From positions 28,100,158 to 28,164,157 of the forward strand of contig OZ024862.1 of the NCBI GenBank assembly GCA_964017155.1: a stretch of DNA of 64,000 nt. The letters are read 5' to 3'. Source of the stretch: Oasisia sp. SBJ-2009. Taxonomy: Eukaryota > Annelida > Polychaeta > Sabellida > Siboglinidae. Positions 23,681 through 36,150 of this stretch are shown here, one piece after another. Positions within the stretch are counted from its first letter, which is position 1. The number at the start of each line of letters is the position of its first letter. Position numbers and translations under genes: made by a program. The notes under the pieces were generated by a model. That model was not told the origin of the DNA and did no database searches. It worked only from the letters and a program-made list of their open reading frames with translations.

Positions 23681-23702
23681 ATTACAAATTCTCTGTAGGT
23701 AG

Positions 23703-24757
23703 GACCACGTGCGCTCGAGTCGTTTACGAATATACTAGGTCCTATCCCTATAGGAGTATAGGCTATAATATAATAGAAGTGTGTGAAACACTGGCGTCCA
23801 TCGCAAGCCAGACGCTCACCTTCTAACATCAAAATTGATCCGTTGTAATGCAGACCGCGTGTATCATGATCACAAATAAAGTGTCCAATCGATGTCGTAA
23901 CAGCAGCTAATTATAGTTACAAATGAACTCATATTTGTTTACAAAAAACAACTTTTAGCAACTGCACACACAATTCTGAACGTGGTGTTACATAATCCGG
24001 ATGTGAACCCGTGACCTCGCGCGACTTTTTTGGCGACACCAGCAGACTTCGCAAATATTCGCCGCCTAAGTCCTAAACCGCCTGGTTTTCCGTTCTGGCA
24101 GCGTCTCAGGGCACGCGGCAGCATTTACGTAGGCGGCTAATATTTGCGAAGTCTGCTGGTGTCGCCAAAAAAGTCGCGCGAGGTCACGGGTTCACATCCG
24201 GATTATGTAACACCCCGTTCAGAATTGTGTGCAATTGTTAAAAGTAGTTTTTTTTGTAAACAAATATGAGTTTATTGAGTTCATTTGTAACTATAATTAG
24301 CTGGTATTACGACATCGATTGGACACTTTATTTGTGATCATGATACACGCGGTCTGCATTACAACGGATCAGTTTTGATGTTAGAAGGTGAGCGACTTGC
24401 TTACGATGGACGCCAGTGTTTCACACGTGTACTTCTATTATATTATAGGGATACTTACTTACTTACTTATTTACTTATCCTCTTCGTCCCCAGTGGGATA
24501 AGGTCACAATTAACAATGTTTCGCCACAAGGTCCTGTCCTTAGCTGAGGCCTGAGCCTCACCCCACGACAGCTCCATCTCTCTCAGCTCGGCCATCACTG
24601 ACACCACGTGCGCACGTGACTGACACTGTCTGTCGCCACGTCATCTTTGGCCGTCCTCGGCCTCGCTTCCTTTTTCCAGGTGGTGTCCGTCTCGGTGCCA
24701 TTTTGGGGACCCAGTATATATTCGTAAACGACTCGAGCGCACGTGGGTAGGACCGTA
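23703..24757. repeat. Long imperfect inverted repeat, arms over 300 bp
   Basis: The left arm 23703-24066 is mirrored by 24132-24757 across a 65-bp spacer. Matching points include TTCGCAAATATTCGCCGCC / GGCGGCTAATATTTGCGAA (innermost) and GACCTCGCGCGAC / GTCGCGCGAGGTC. Farther out are AAAGTGTCCAATCGATGTCG / CGACATCGATTGGACACTTT and GTGCGCTCGAGTCGTTTACG / CGTAAACGACTCGAGCGCAC (outermost). The right arm is about 260 bp longer because a LINE 3' fragment interrupts it. Each arm contains CACGGGTTCACATCC, which resembles a tRNA box B. It could be a foldback transposon or two inverted copies of one repeat. Confidence 0.85.
24452..24714 (-). mobile_element. LINE 3' end with (TAAG)n tail, inserted in the palindrome
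   Basis: Reading the minus strand, one frame gives TPPGKRKRGRGRPKMTWRQT and another gives WGEAQASAKDRTLWRNIV and PLGTKR. This is a common LINE ORF2 C-terminus, here frameshifted. It ends at GGGGACGAAGAGGATAAG and a TAAG-repeat tail (24452-24475 on the plus strand). The mirrored arm lacks this segment, so it inserted after the palindrome formed. Confidence 0.75.
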
Positions 24758-24759
24758 GA

Positions 24760-25135
24760 CATTCGTTGTCGTTGAGGATGAACGCGCCTATGAGTTTATT
24801 GTATCCATACATGTAAGTTGATGTAACCCGTACAAAGTCAAAGAGCGTGGACTGATTCTTCCGTCGTGAAATTTCCTAAACTTCCGACACAGCACGCCTA
24901 CATCTTAAGTTAACGAAGAAGGCTGAGTCATCAGTCTAGGTGGGCCAAATCATCCGTTAGACTGGGCCGAAGCCGTTTAGGGCCAAATCATGTGGGACCC
25001 GAATGAGCGGAACTGGCGGACCACATCCACAAAGATGTTCTCTACAAATTACCAAATGAAGCCTCTCTAAAATGACCAGTGTATTGTCCCAAGTAGATAC
25101 ATGTCAGGTAGTCACTAACTTTTCCTGTTGTTGTT
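24760..25135. other. Non-coding stretch upstream of the zinc-finger locus
   Basis: No repeat or exon is supported. A plausible splice acceptor (GTTGTTGTTTCAG) ends at about 25139, just before sequence related to zinc-finger exons. Confidence 0.4.
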
Positions 25136-25139
25136 TCAG

Positions 25140-25782
25140 AGAAATGTGACATCTGGCGAAAGGTGTTCACATCGGAAGTGTCTGCAATGAAGTGACAAAG
25201 CTGTAAAACATCTCACACATTGACAGTGACAAGTGTCACAACTTGACCCCCCCCCAAATGGAGTGCATCAAGTTATATCATTGAACGACCACATTTTCGA
25301 CTTTGAGAAGAAGAGAAACCTTGTGATTGTCACTTGTGGAAAAATTCATATCTGAAAGACACCAAATCATTCATAGATGGAAACCAATCAATCTTGACTA
25401 ACATTTTCTCTGAACGCTGAAACACCATTTTGTGTTTATGCACCTACAAGACATTCTCATCAGAGTTCAGTTTATTGGTGTGTGTATACACTGACATTTG
25501 TGGGAAACCATTTATGTGTGACGCTTGTAGAAACGTTTTACAAAAGATGGTGTCTTAAATCTTGCATTTTGATGCTAACATTGGCGAAAAACTCCATATG
25601 TGGTGCATATGATTTATATGTCTCACTGAATATTATAGTCACGTACAAGTGCTCTCTGGATTGTGACACTACGTAATATGCAGTGAAGATCATAACTTTG
25701 AAGAGACAAGTGGGCGTTATGTTGTGGTAAAAACAATAAGTGTAGTGAATGTAAACAGGTTAGCAACAAAAGTGTTTTCAAT
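25140..25782 (+). pseudogene. Decayed zinc-finger repeats upstream of the intact fingers
   Basis: After the candidate acceptor at 25139, fragments resembling finger units occur in shifting frames. One near 25490-25550 reads CGKPFMCDACRNVLQK, and a GEKLHMWC-like linker plus Cys word occurs near 25585. Stops and frameshifts separate them. They look like older fingers of the same array that lost coding capacity, or an untranslated part of the terminal exon. Confidence 0.5.
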
Positions 25783-26244
25783 ATGGCTGTGAATGTGAAC
25801 ACTCGTACCACAGAGAAACGTTTCAAATGTGACATGTGTGGAAAAGTTTTTTTACACAATTTTCCCTTGACGATGCATTTCCGCATTCATACTGGGGAGA
25901 AACCATATAAATGTGACACCTGTGGTGCACAATTCGCACAAAATGGTGCTTTGACGAGACATGTCCGTATCCACACAGGGGATAAACCATATAAATGTGA
26001 TACCTGTGGTGCACACTTCTCAGAGAGTTCTGGATTGAAGAAACATGTCCGTATCCACACTGGGGATAAACCATATAAATGTGACACGTGTGGAGCACAA
26101 TTCTCACATAGTGGCTCTTTGAAGAAACATCTCCGAACACACACTGGAGACAAACCATATAAATGTGATATCTGTGGTTCACAATTCTCACAAAGTGGTG
26201 GTTTGAAGAAACATGCCCGTATCCACACTGGGGATAAACCATAA
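25783..26244 (+). CDS. C2H2 zinc-finger protein, five fingers
   Basis: The 153-residue product has five complete C2H2 fingers of 28-residue period at residues 14-36, 42-64, 70-92, 98-120 and 126-148. Each is CxxC-x12-HxxxH, joined by TGEKP or TGDKP linkers. Such arrays bind DNA in the nucleus and usually act as transcription factors. Fingers 2-5 are close to identical in sequence, which points to recent 84-bp duplications. The start ATG is the first in frame, with no separate effector domain; upstream exons may supply one through the acceptor at 25139. The stop (26242-26244) falls where the invariant linker Tyr codon would be: CCATAT has become CCATAA. A sixth, degraded finger continues downstream. 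The gene may be functional but truncated, or a recent pseudogene. Confidence 0.75.
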   Translation: MAVNVNTRTTEKRFKCDMCGKVFLHNFPLTMHFRIHTGEKPYKCDTCGAQFAQNGALTRHVRIHTGDKPYKCDTCGAHFSESSGLKKHVRIHTGDKPYKCDTCGAQFSHSGSLKKHLRTHTGDKPYKCDICGSQFSQSGGLKKHARIHTGDKP

Positions 26245-26375
26245 AAGTGTAAAATACGTGATGCACAATTCTCGCAAAGTTATAGATTGAATCTACATGT
26301 CCGGATCCGCACGGAGGAAAAAACCATATAAATGTGGTACCTGTGGTGCACGATTCTCAGCTAGACTGTAGGTCA
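26245..26375 (+). pseudogene. Sixth and seventh zinc fingers, lost after the stop codon
   Basis: In frame after the stop, AQFSQSYRLNLHVRI continues the finger pattern, but the second Cys of the pair is Arg and the last His is Arg. A one-base frameshift follows near 26325, after which another finger start (TGTGGTACCTGTGGTGCACG) is visible. Confidence 0.7.
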
Positions 26376-26379
26376 ATTT

Positions 26380-27377
26380 TCTCCGTTCTGCTTGCCCACT
26401 ATTCACAGTTTTTTTGACACTACCATTGGTGTGAAAAACGTGATACTTGAGCCTGGTCAGACTATGCTAGCAATGATTTGCCTTTTTGTGGACTGTGACT
26501 GTGTGGTCTGTTTATAAAAAAAAATGTTGAAAAACAATGCGACATCGTTGAACAATACATGGTTTAGGCTGTACACTCGTTATAACTTTCATTTCATTTG
26601 TGGCATCGATTTATGTTTATAAGTGCGGGGTTTCGCTTTGCTGCAACCTATATCGGTGACAGCCGTAGCGTTGCGAAGCGTTAGAACCACATTTTCGGTG
26701 CGCATTTCCATTAAGTCACTGACGATAGTTCACCAAATAAATTACGATCTGTTTCTATACTATGTCGTTAGTTTAGTTATATTAAGTATGTATGTTTAAC
26801 GCTAAATGAACGACGTAAAGAATACTTGAAGATGACATGTCGCTGAACAATTTGTGTGGTCGTCGGTCGCGTTTGTCGGGTAGTCGTTCATTGCGGGTAC
26901 ATTTTAATGAGAAATCGTTTAAGCGAGTGGTCGCTCATAGCAAGACAGGTTTTACTGTATATGAATATGCTGTACTTTACAGGAAATGGGGTAAAATAGC
27001 AAATGCTAGTCACATTAAAATATTAGACTTTCTTACTGCATCAAATAAATTTGTATACCTTAATTATGACAAAAATATTTTTTTAATTATTATTATCACT
27101 GTGTGTTCTTATGGCGTGCTTCAAATGAATTTAGGTTTAGTGTAACTTGTTCCATGATGTTGTCCTAACACACTTATATGGATTCATAATTGCTATGGCA
27201 ATCATTTATGTGCGTCCGACATCACTTTTTACAGATAACTATTACAAATAATTGAATTATTGTATTAAAACACATGTTATTAACATTGTATCAGTATGAT
27301 ATCACAACACTCCTATCCAAATCATGGTGAATTATATGTGATCACTGTTCTGTTTTAGTTGCTTAAATTGGCGACTG
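26380..27377. other. Non-coding stretch, one short frame of unknown value
   Basis: A 102-codon plus-strand frame at 26837-27145 encodes a basic N-terminal half followed by a hydrophobic C-terminus (NIFLIIIITVCSYGVL). I recognise no family and no splice context, so I do not call it a gene. Confidence 0.35.
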
Positions 27378-28320
27378 GGTCATTTCACGGTAACCGGGCT
27401 AAAATGGTGTCCCGGCTCTTTTATATAGAAATATTCGATAAAAAAATCTCGTAAAACTATATTTCTTATATGTGTCGCTTTGTACAGTATTGTTCTTCAT
27501 TTATAATACAATAATGGCATTCTAAGTCGTTATTCGCGTTATTTCTCGTTATATCTCCCAGTCGACGTCATCGAAAAGTGGCTGTCCCCACCACCTGGTC
27601 CTCAATTTGCACGTTATTATAAAGGTGTAATAATTACACAGTAAATTATAAATATATTCCGTAAGGTTCTCATTGCGATGTCTCTCTTCATATTTGTCCA
27701 AAAAACAGTATTATTTATTAGATTTATGAAGTAGTCGATGTTTTCCAACATAAAAATATATGTCCCCTGGTTCCATGTCATCTACGTCACGACAACTTTA
27801 ATGCCACGCCTGTCCAGAGTCGGAAGAACTACCACATCCACGTGGAATCACAATTACGTTACCGCCATATCTGCATATTGGAAACAACACCAACACCGTT
27901 TTTGCTGCCATTTACGCGAGATATTCGACATTTCAGGGCAGGAGTCAGATGAGTAGGTTTATTCCATGTCATCTACGAACGGTCTGCACCGCCTGCTATA
28001 CAGGTCAGACAAACATAATTATTGATAATCACGTGTTAAGTGGTGTCAATCAAGTCAATCAGAAATTGCATACGCCAGTTAAGCTCACGACAGACAAGAT
28101 ATTGGTCACGACTCGCAAGGCACGTCATCTACGTCACAGTCATCTACGTCACATATTTGTCGTGACGGAGATGACATGGAGCGTGACGTAGATGACAAAC
28201 GTAGTTGTAATTAAGATAAAACGGTGACATAATTAGCTGAAATTGGATAATTATCATCTTTGAGAAATTAAGTTAATATCTGATGATATTTTCCATTTTA
28301 AGATATTAATAATATTTAAT

Positions 28321-28390
28321 ACTAATATTTATTATTTATAAAGCGCAATATCCAAATATGCTCAAAGCGCTGTACAATAAAATATAAAGC
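28321..28390 (-). repeat. LINE/SINE 3' tail motif, minus orientation
   Basis: TTTATAAAGCGCAATATCC and GCTCAAAGCGCTGTACA match, allowing changes, the tails at 44211-44275 (+) and 59313-59365 (-). This tail style is typical of L2/CR1-group LINEs and the SINEs they mobilise. I could not define the body to its right. Confidence 0.55.
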
Positions 28391-29430
28391 TATTCATTAT
28401 GTATTAAAACTAATATTAATAGTAATAAATACAACTGTAACATTTACTTTAAGATAAAACAAATTATTGACATAACTACAGTGATGAACGGTACAGAAAG
28501 AATCTAAACAAGCGAACTAGGCTGGCCATTAAGAATTTCTTTAGAAAGAAAGAAAACGACGAAGAAACCAGTAGGCATATGTACACATAAGTTGCAGATA
28601 ACAAGCAAACATGCGTGCAACATCAAATTAGGTACAGTTGGAGAAGCAACTAAATGTCTTCGCGTAGTCATCAAGCGATCGAAATTCCTTCGATCACCAA
28701 GCAGCTTCATTGAACAGCCCCAACCCCACAACCCCATGAACGTGGTCGAAAGAATGCTCTGCAAGATCGAGCAAAGGCGTACAAACGGATTGTCAAACTG
28801 ACAGAAAGTCTAGCCGTCTGAAGGAAACCATCTCAACGCTACAAGATGCGCTATAAGGGGTTGACATGGCAGTTAGATGGCAACGGCATTTATCAGACAA
28901 AGAACAACAGATTCATGAATGCATCATCGCAAAACACGAACATGTCTTCATATGCTTCCGTTTCATAATGCCCTTACAATGGAGCTGGGGTCGACATATC
29001 ATATTAACTGCTACTATACTAATCAGTTCATCAAGAGATTGACTACAGGAAAGACATTGCAGAAGCATCGACTGCTGGATTTTAGACGACTCGAATTCGC
29101 CTGCTAATCGGGAAAAGGGCACGAAGTAAACGCTATTTTAAAGCGTGAGAGGTGAACAGCAAGTGCATAGGTTAACCGTAGATTCTACTAGCGTCGCAAC
29201 TACAGTTACATCACACATAGCAAGAAAGATACCGTCACATAAATGAAATAAGTTCAGGAAAAAGAAACGTTTGTTCTCGGACACCATGATGATATTATAT
29301 GCAAAATTGCATTAGGCCCCCGATGAGCACAATGACATTGGCATGGGATACAGGCAACACTGAAGACGACCGCAACACGTATATGTACAGTGACACAATA
29401 GCGTGGAGATGATGGAAGAGACACTTTACT
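28390..29430. other. Non-coding stretch
   Basis: No domain or exon chain is recognised. Several 60-85 codon frames on both strands at 28504-28801 and 28913-29122 overlap each other and lack family features. Confidence 0.35.
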
Positions 29431-29439
29431 GAAAAAATG

Positions 29440-30500
29440 TAATCATCATCAGCGGTCCATCGAAACGAGAATTGCGTCTTTCAGACGTCTGTCGTGTGTA
29501 TCCTGAGGTGACTCCAGAGCCCGATTATTGATCTGCAGATCTTGTTGCAGTGTGGGCAAGAGGTACCAGGTGGAAGGGAGACGTGATAATATTTGGACAT
29601 TTCCCTTGTCATTTCTCTTCTGCTGTTTCTCCGCCTCGTGAAGAAGATGATATGTTTCAAAGTTGGCAGTTGCCTCTCATGTGCTACGGCGGCAAAGTTA
29701 ATGGTCCTCAGGTTTTTCTTCCCAAGTAAATTTGGCTTTTCTTCATGTAATCTTTAGCAATCCATTAGAATCGTTTTCTCTGGCTATTCCCATGTGTTCT
29801 CATACCATGTCTTAGCTGTGAAAATAATACTTATCGGGGAAGGCGGTTATCCAACATACTAACACAGTGGCTAGTCCCAAGCTGAGTTGGTTCTGCATTA
29901 TCATTGCTTCATTACTATAGCTGCGTTGGCCTTCAAGAAGACTCTGGCATTGAGGCGGCGATCTTCCCATAGGATACAAAGAATCTTTCTTAGACAACTT
30001 TGGTGGAATGTCTTGATGGTCTTCAAATGACATCGATATGTAACCCACCCCTCGCTCCTGTAGAGTGATAGTACAAACGGCTTTATAGACCATCACCTTT
30101 GTTACTTCCATGAGGTTGTGGGTGACTCGGTTACGCAGACCATGAAGGATATGATGGTACAGGATACTATATATGTATACGATGCTGAATTTCTGCTTCG
30201 ATAGTGGCCTTCTGGGATAGATGACTCCCCAAGTAAGGGAAATGTTCAACAATGTCTAAGGTTGTTCCATATGTTTTAATGTCATGAGGTCCTTCGTTGT
30301 TGCCAGGAGTGGGTTAGTAGGTGATGTTGGTTTTTCCGATGTTGATGGCAAGACAAGAATATACTTTGATAAGCTAGTTTGAAGTTATTCTGCTGTGTAG
30401 GCAAGAACGTCCCAGTCATCAGCATACTGAAGGTTTGTAATGACAGTCGACATATCTTTTATCTGGACGTTGAGACTACTCAGGTTAAAACGTCTCCCAA
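29440..30500 (-). pseudogene. Decayed LINE, RT palm to C-terminal zinc finger
   Basis: On the minus strand the RT catalytic motif LQYADD is at about 30400-30420. VYKAVCTITL, an equivalent of the palm/thumb region, lies near 30090, and SNEAMIMQNQL near 29910. A C-terminal finger CPHCNKICRSIIGLWSHLRI lies near 29500-29560. The pieces are in order but in several frames with stops, so the copy is dead. Its style matches the relic at 5000-5610. Confidence 0.75.
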
Positions 30501-30504
30501 CTTT

Positions 30505-31445
30505 CCGGTGGATAATATGTAATATCATCTGTCAAATCAATATGACCACGAATAAGGATTGTATGAGAAGAGACGAGACTATTGCGTACACCGGAAACGA
30601 ACAACAACGTCATAAGCTGTGACCAGTTGATAACCTAAGAAAATGAGTCGGTCAAGGCGAATTTAGAAGACAAATCAGTAAAACGCATGAAGATGCGCAT
30701 GTAGGAATCTTGCATGACTAAAGAAAAAACAACTTCTATACGACATTTGGAAGCTGAAACCACGCTTAACAACCAATACACTCAACACTAGCCTGAACTA
30801 TGACATTCTGCGTGGCTTTGGGGAGAATCTCCAGGAAGACAATGTGGACAATCTACCGAAGTCAAAAGCGTCCACTTTGGCGGATTGGACAAGCATGCGT
30901 TTTGCACCCAGGAATCTACGAATAGTTGCAGTATCTTTTTGTTATTCCGAGTCATCAACGTAGATATGTCATCTACGTCACGGCGTGTCACCTACGTCAC
31001 GACAAGTCATCTACGTCACGGCGTATATTTTATTTAATATCTCGAAACTTAGCTAACTGATCTAATGAATACACACCGGTTCATACAGAAAATCGACTCG
31101 TTTTCCTTCATGAATAATCCTACCGCAACATGAAGTATATATAAGTCTCAAAACAATAACTAACTACTCCTAATTTTCGCCAATGTCAGATGTATAAGAC
31201 GGTAGACGCTTCGAGTGGTTCAGTGGTATTTGGCTGTGTCACAAGAGCCGAATAAACACTGAAAACAACTTTTGCAAAAGTACGTAAATAAAGTGGGCCA
31301 TAAATTATAAGAAAATATGTTTGGAAAAGGGGCAATAAATGGACATCAATCTGGAAATATTTTCGTGACGTAGATGACATTCAGTCATGACGTCATGCTA
31401 ATAAAATAAAAAAGAAATAGGAAGCGATGCAAAAGTTCACTGCTG
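30505..31445. other. Non-coding stretch with TCATCTACGTCAC words
   Basis: No gene is supported. Three motif copies cluster at 30965-31020 and one reverse copy lies at 31365-31378, treated under the possible outer element. Confidence 0.4.
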
Positions 31446-31499
31446 CCCAGCAAACAAGGAACCATTTCTGAACCAGTTGACACGTGTCATACTGGTTCA

Positions 31500-33368
31500 T
31501 AATTGGTACCGCTCCACCAGTACGTGTTTTCATGTGTATTCACGTGAATACACGTGTTCTGTCTGTTGTCACGAGTTTGACACGTGTCGTACTGGGTCAG
31601 AACTGGTGCGGTTTCACTGGTACGTGTCTTCACGTGAATTCACGTGATCTGTCACGTGTTTAACTGGGGAAACTGGTACGGTTCTATCCGTACGAGTATT
31701 CACGCGAATTCACGTGTTCATACACGTGTCTAACTGGGGAAACTGGTACGGTTCTAGTGGTACGAGTATTCACGCGAATTCACGTGTTCATACACGTGTC
31801 TAACTGGGGAAACCGGTACGGTTCTAGCGGTACGAGTATTCACGCGAATTCACGTGTTCATACACGTGTCTAACTGGGGAAACTGGTACGGTTTTAGTGG
31901 TACGAGTATTCACGCGAATTCACGTGTTCATACACGTGTCTAACTGGGGAAACTGGTACGGTTCTAGCGGTACGAGTATTCACGTCAATTCACGAGTTCA
32001 TTCACGTGTCTAACTGGGGAAACTGGTACGGTTCTAGCGGAACGAGTATTCACGTTAATTCACGTGTTCATTCACGTGTCTAACTAGGGAAACTGGCACG
32101 GTTCTAGCGGTACGAGTATTCACGCGAATTCACGTGTTCATTCACGTGTCTAACTGGGGAAACTGGTACGGTTCTAGCGGTACGAGTATTCACGTTAATT
32201 CACGAGTTCATTCACGTGTCTGACTGGGGGAACTGGTACGGTTCTAGTGGTACGAGTATTCACGCGAATTCACGTGTTCATACACGTGTCTAACTGGGGA
32301 AACCGGTACGGTTCTAGCGGTACGAGTATTCACGCGAATTCACGTGTTCATACACGTGTCTAACTGGGGAAACTGGTACGGTTTTAGTGGTACGAGTATT
32401 CACGCGAATTCACGTGTTCATACACGTGTCTAACTGGGGAAACTGGTACGGTTCTAGCGGTACGAGTATTCACGTCAATTCACGAGTTCATTCACGTGTC
32501 TAACTGGGGAAACTGGTACGGTTCTAGCGGAACGAGTATTCACGTTAATTCACGTGTTCATTCACGTGTCTAACTAGGGAAACTGGCACGGTTCTAGCGG
32601 TACGAGTATTCACGCGAATTCACGTGTTCATTCACGTGTCTAACTGGGGAAACTGGTACGGTTCTAGCGGTACGAGTATTCACGTTAATTCACGAGTTCA
32701 TTCACGTGTCTGACTGGGGGAACTGGTACGCTTCTAGCGGTACGAGTATTCACGTTAATTCACGAGTTCATTCACGTGTCTGACTGGGGGAACTGGTACG
32801 GTTCTAGCGGTACGAGTATTCACGTTAATTCACGAGTTCGTTCACGTGTCTGACTGGGGGAACTGGTACGCTTCTAGCGGTACGAGTATTCACGTTAATT
32901 CACGAGTTCATTCACGTGTCTGACTGGGGGAACTGGTACGGTTCTAGCGGTACGAGTATTCACGCGAATTCACGTGTTCATTCACGTGTCTAACTGGGGA
33001 AAGTGGTACGCTTCTAGCGGTACGAGTATTCACGGGTTTATTCACGTGTGTGACTTAGGAAACTTGTACGGTTCTAGCGGTACGAGTATTCACGTTAATT
33101 CACGGGTTCATTCACGTGTGTGACTTGGGAAACTGGTACGGTTCTAGCGGTACGAGTATTCACGTTAATTCACGAGTTCATTCACGTGTCTAACTGGGGG
33201 AACTGATACGCTTCTAGCGGTACGAGTATTCACGCGAATTCACGTGTTCATACACGTGTCTAACTGGGGATATTGGTACGGTTCTAGCGGTACGAGTTTT
33301 CACGTTAATTCACGAGTTCATTCACGTGTCTAACTGGGGAAACTGGTACGGTTCTAGCGGTACGAGTA
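31500..33368 (+). repeat. 70-bp satellite array, about 25 copies, left end
   Basis: Each unit contains GAATTCACGTGTTCATACAC followed by GTGTCTAACTGGGGAAACTG and GGTACGAGTATTCACGCG. The first few units (31500-31660) are more diverged and contain full TTCACGTGAATTCACGTG palindromes. A seven-unit block of about 490 bp is repeated (about 31740-32230 and 32230-32720), and a two-unit pattern follows, so the array has higher-order structure. Confidence 0.9.
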
Positions 33369-33429
33369 ACAAAGGTTCGGCAAGCGCATTTTTTTTAACG
33401 AAAGTTGCGGTTTTGGGTTCATTTGCGCA

Positions 33430-34180
33430 TCATATGTACCCCTAGATGATGCTCTTGATAGGTTCAGGATTTTGGAGCCAGACAATCATGTATTGATATG
33501 TGCAGGAGAGAGAGAAGACGTGAACAGACAACCGAGGTATCGTTCGCTGCTGCTTAAAAGATGGTTCCAATATCTCTCTTCAACTTCACTGCCATGCTTC
33601 TCTGCACGAAAACACGATTATTACCACAGGGGGACGAAGAGGCTCACAGCTCAGGACGGATATCAGTTGATGAACCAACACAAAATAAAAACTCATAGTG
33701 TTCCAGCAACTCATACAACATGTTTCAGGAATAGTCACCCCTCTGGGCATTGCCACTGCATATCATGTGTAAAACCAGACACGGAGCAATTAAAGCATTG
33801 ATCACATTGAATAAAAGACTTGGTACAGGAATCAATTATAACACTCTTAAACGTCAGCTAACGTCACAATGTGCCACCATCATGCAACAGATAGAGCAAG
33901 ACATTCCGGAGAACAAAAAATATGTCTCACAATCAACGTATATTTGCAATGGACAAACTGGATAGGAAAAGGAAGACATTAGAAGGCGGTACCTTCAATG
34001 CAACAACTGCAATCATTGTCGATAATATCGGCCATGTGACGTCTTGTGAGGATGCCAGACGATTTAAGGATGTGAGTATTCCAATCGTAACATCATGTAG
34101 AAGGAAAACACTGTCATTTCTAACACAGCCATTCCGGTGTGTTACATTTCTGCCAGATATAGATCTCACCAACATCTAGA
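33430..34180 (+). pseudogene. Possible degraded element-encoded protein
   Basis: Three consecutive plus-strand frames cover this interval: 33472-33801, 33750-33965 and 33922-34179. The second contains LITLNKRLGTGINYNTLKRQ and the third ATTAIIVDNIG. Together they resemble, from memory, a protein type found repeatedly in invertebrate genomes and suspected to be element-borne. The frames overlap by a few codons, as if two frameshifts or short introns separated them. I cannot name the family; the link is tentative. Confidence 0.35.
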
Positions 34181-34181
34181 T

Positions 34182-36005
34182 GGTTGGGACGTTAGATATA
34201 GTTCAACTGTCAACCTTCCAGTAAGTAATTATTTTAACAATGTTTCGTACCTTCAAACAGATAAACAAACATAACTGTCGTGCTGTTTGTGCCTGGTTTG
34301 CTTCAACTTCTCAACGATAAATAGATTCATGGGGAAATCGTTGTTCCTTGCTATGGTTACGAGCGAGACATGATTGTTTACGCACTAGCTATTTAACATA
34401 GGCCTAATGATGAAAGTATTGTCATTGTGGACTGTTAATCTGGAAATACATTTATACAAGTTACTCATACACGAGTGCTGTATCAAAGCAATGTACTTCA
34501 TATATTAAATTTTTGTTAAAACAGTTATTAAATGTACACACAACGAATTTCGTGTTTTTTGATTGGTGGTTCTGTTTTTGGGAGTAGGGTAGGGAAAAGG
34601 AATCACGCGTATTTCCGTTCAGCAGTTGTGTATTCTAATATATTATGTTTCCTACATATTAAATACACAGAAGAAACTAATGTACAAATGTAACGCAGGC
34701 TAATAATTTAAACAAAGACATATGTTGCACGCACGCACAAGCACAAGCACGCACGCACGAACACACACACATTAATACTGATAAAACTTATCGAATTATT
34801 ACTGGTACAAAGCAGCAAAGAAAGGAGAACACAACCCAAGTCCTGCGATGTTGCTCAGTGAGGAAAACTATCATATCACAACAATCTCTCCCTATATGCA
34901 TTATCCAACTTAGTGGATCGAATGACATGCTCTTGTCATGATTGCAGTGGTAAGTTTATTGCTTTTGCGTCTCCTGCTGACATCAATGCGTGCGTTTAAT
35001 TTGCGTTCTCCCAGGAGGGTGCTTTTCACAGCTGCAGTGGAGGATAATTACCCTCACAAATGGGCAGGGTGTAGATTGTTTCAGGCGTGTGCTGTTCAGT
35101 AGTTTAGTTTGACTTTGATTATAAAACAAGTTGCAGGTTACAAATCAACCTTCAGTAATTTAAGTGTTTTAGAGAACACAAATTCAATTCACTTTCACCT
35201 CTTTGAAATACAGTTTTATGTTATTTAAAGTTGGGCGACCAGCTTGAAAGTTCTACTTCTGTGACATTACATTACGCTTGGATTAAATTATTTCATGTTT
35301 ACTACACATATAAATCGAATGCCTTTCAGTAGTAATAAGCCATATTATCACAGCAACACATTAAATACACCATATGTACAATATATATACATACATATAT
35401 ACATACATACATACATACAACGATCAAAAGACACCTGAAGCTAGGCTACACACAGCGCTATACCACATCTAAAGTGCCCGTATAAGGCGGGTGGCCTCTG
35501 GGTAGGGTAACACAGCGACACACAACGAAGCGAAACACAGCGAAGGGTGTACCTACATAATATTCTCTGAAAATAAGTGTTTTTAAAAACAAATATGAAA
35601 AAAACTAATCTTTAGAAGAAACAGTTCGAACACCCAAAGAAATTCCAGTTTGTGAAAATATATTAAATACAATATTAGTGTATATTTTGTAAGAAAACTA
35701 CACCAAAGCCTTTTTCTCGCATAGTTAAATTTGGATTGAACTGTCAATGAACTCCAGGGTCCTTAAATTTAGCCTAGCCTAATGATACCCATGGAGAGGC
35801 TTCAGTGATTACATCCCTAGTGACACCATCTGCTAGTCATTTAAGAGCAGGCCAGGAACACTGAAGGTGACCTGTTTCCCTGCCTCTCGACAACATTGAC
35901 AGTTACAAGGACTTAAAGTGGAGAAGGTACGTTTATTTAATCATTTATTTTGTGGTAAACCTTTGTACATTTCTAGCTTAACAAAGATATATTTGTGGCA
36001 TGACT
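34182..36005. other. Non-coding interior of the inner element
   Basis: Nothing coding is supported. Small simple repeats occur at 34727-34772 (ACGC/CACA) and 35385-35420 (TACA). Confidence 0.4.
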
Positions 36006-36008
36006 TTA

Positions 36009-36150
<142 letters not shown>

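Noticed and set aside
25823..26266. 147- and 113-codon minus-strand frames
   Set aside because: They are shadows of the 84-bp zinc-finger repeats on the plus strand.
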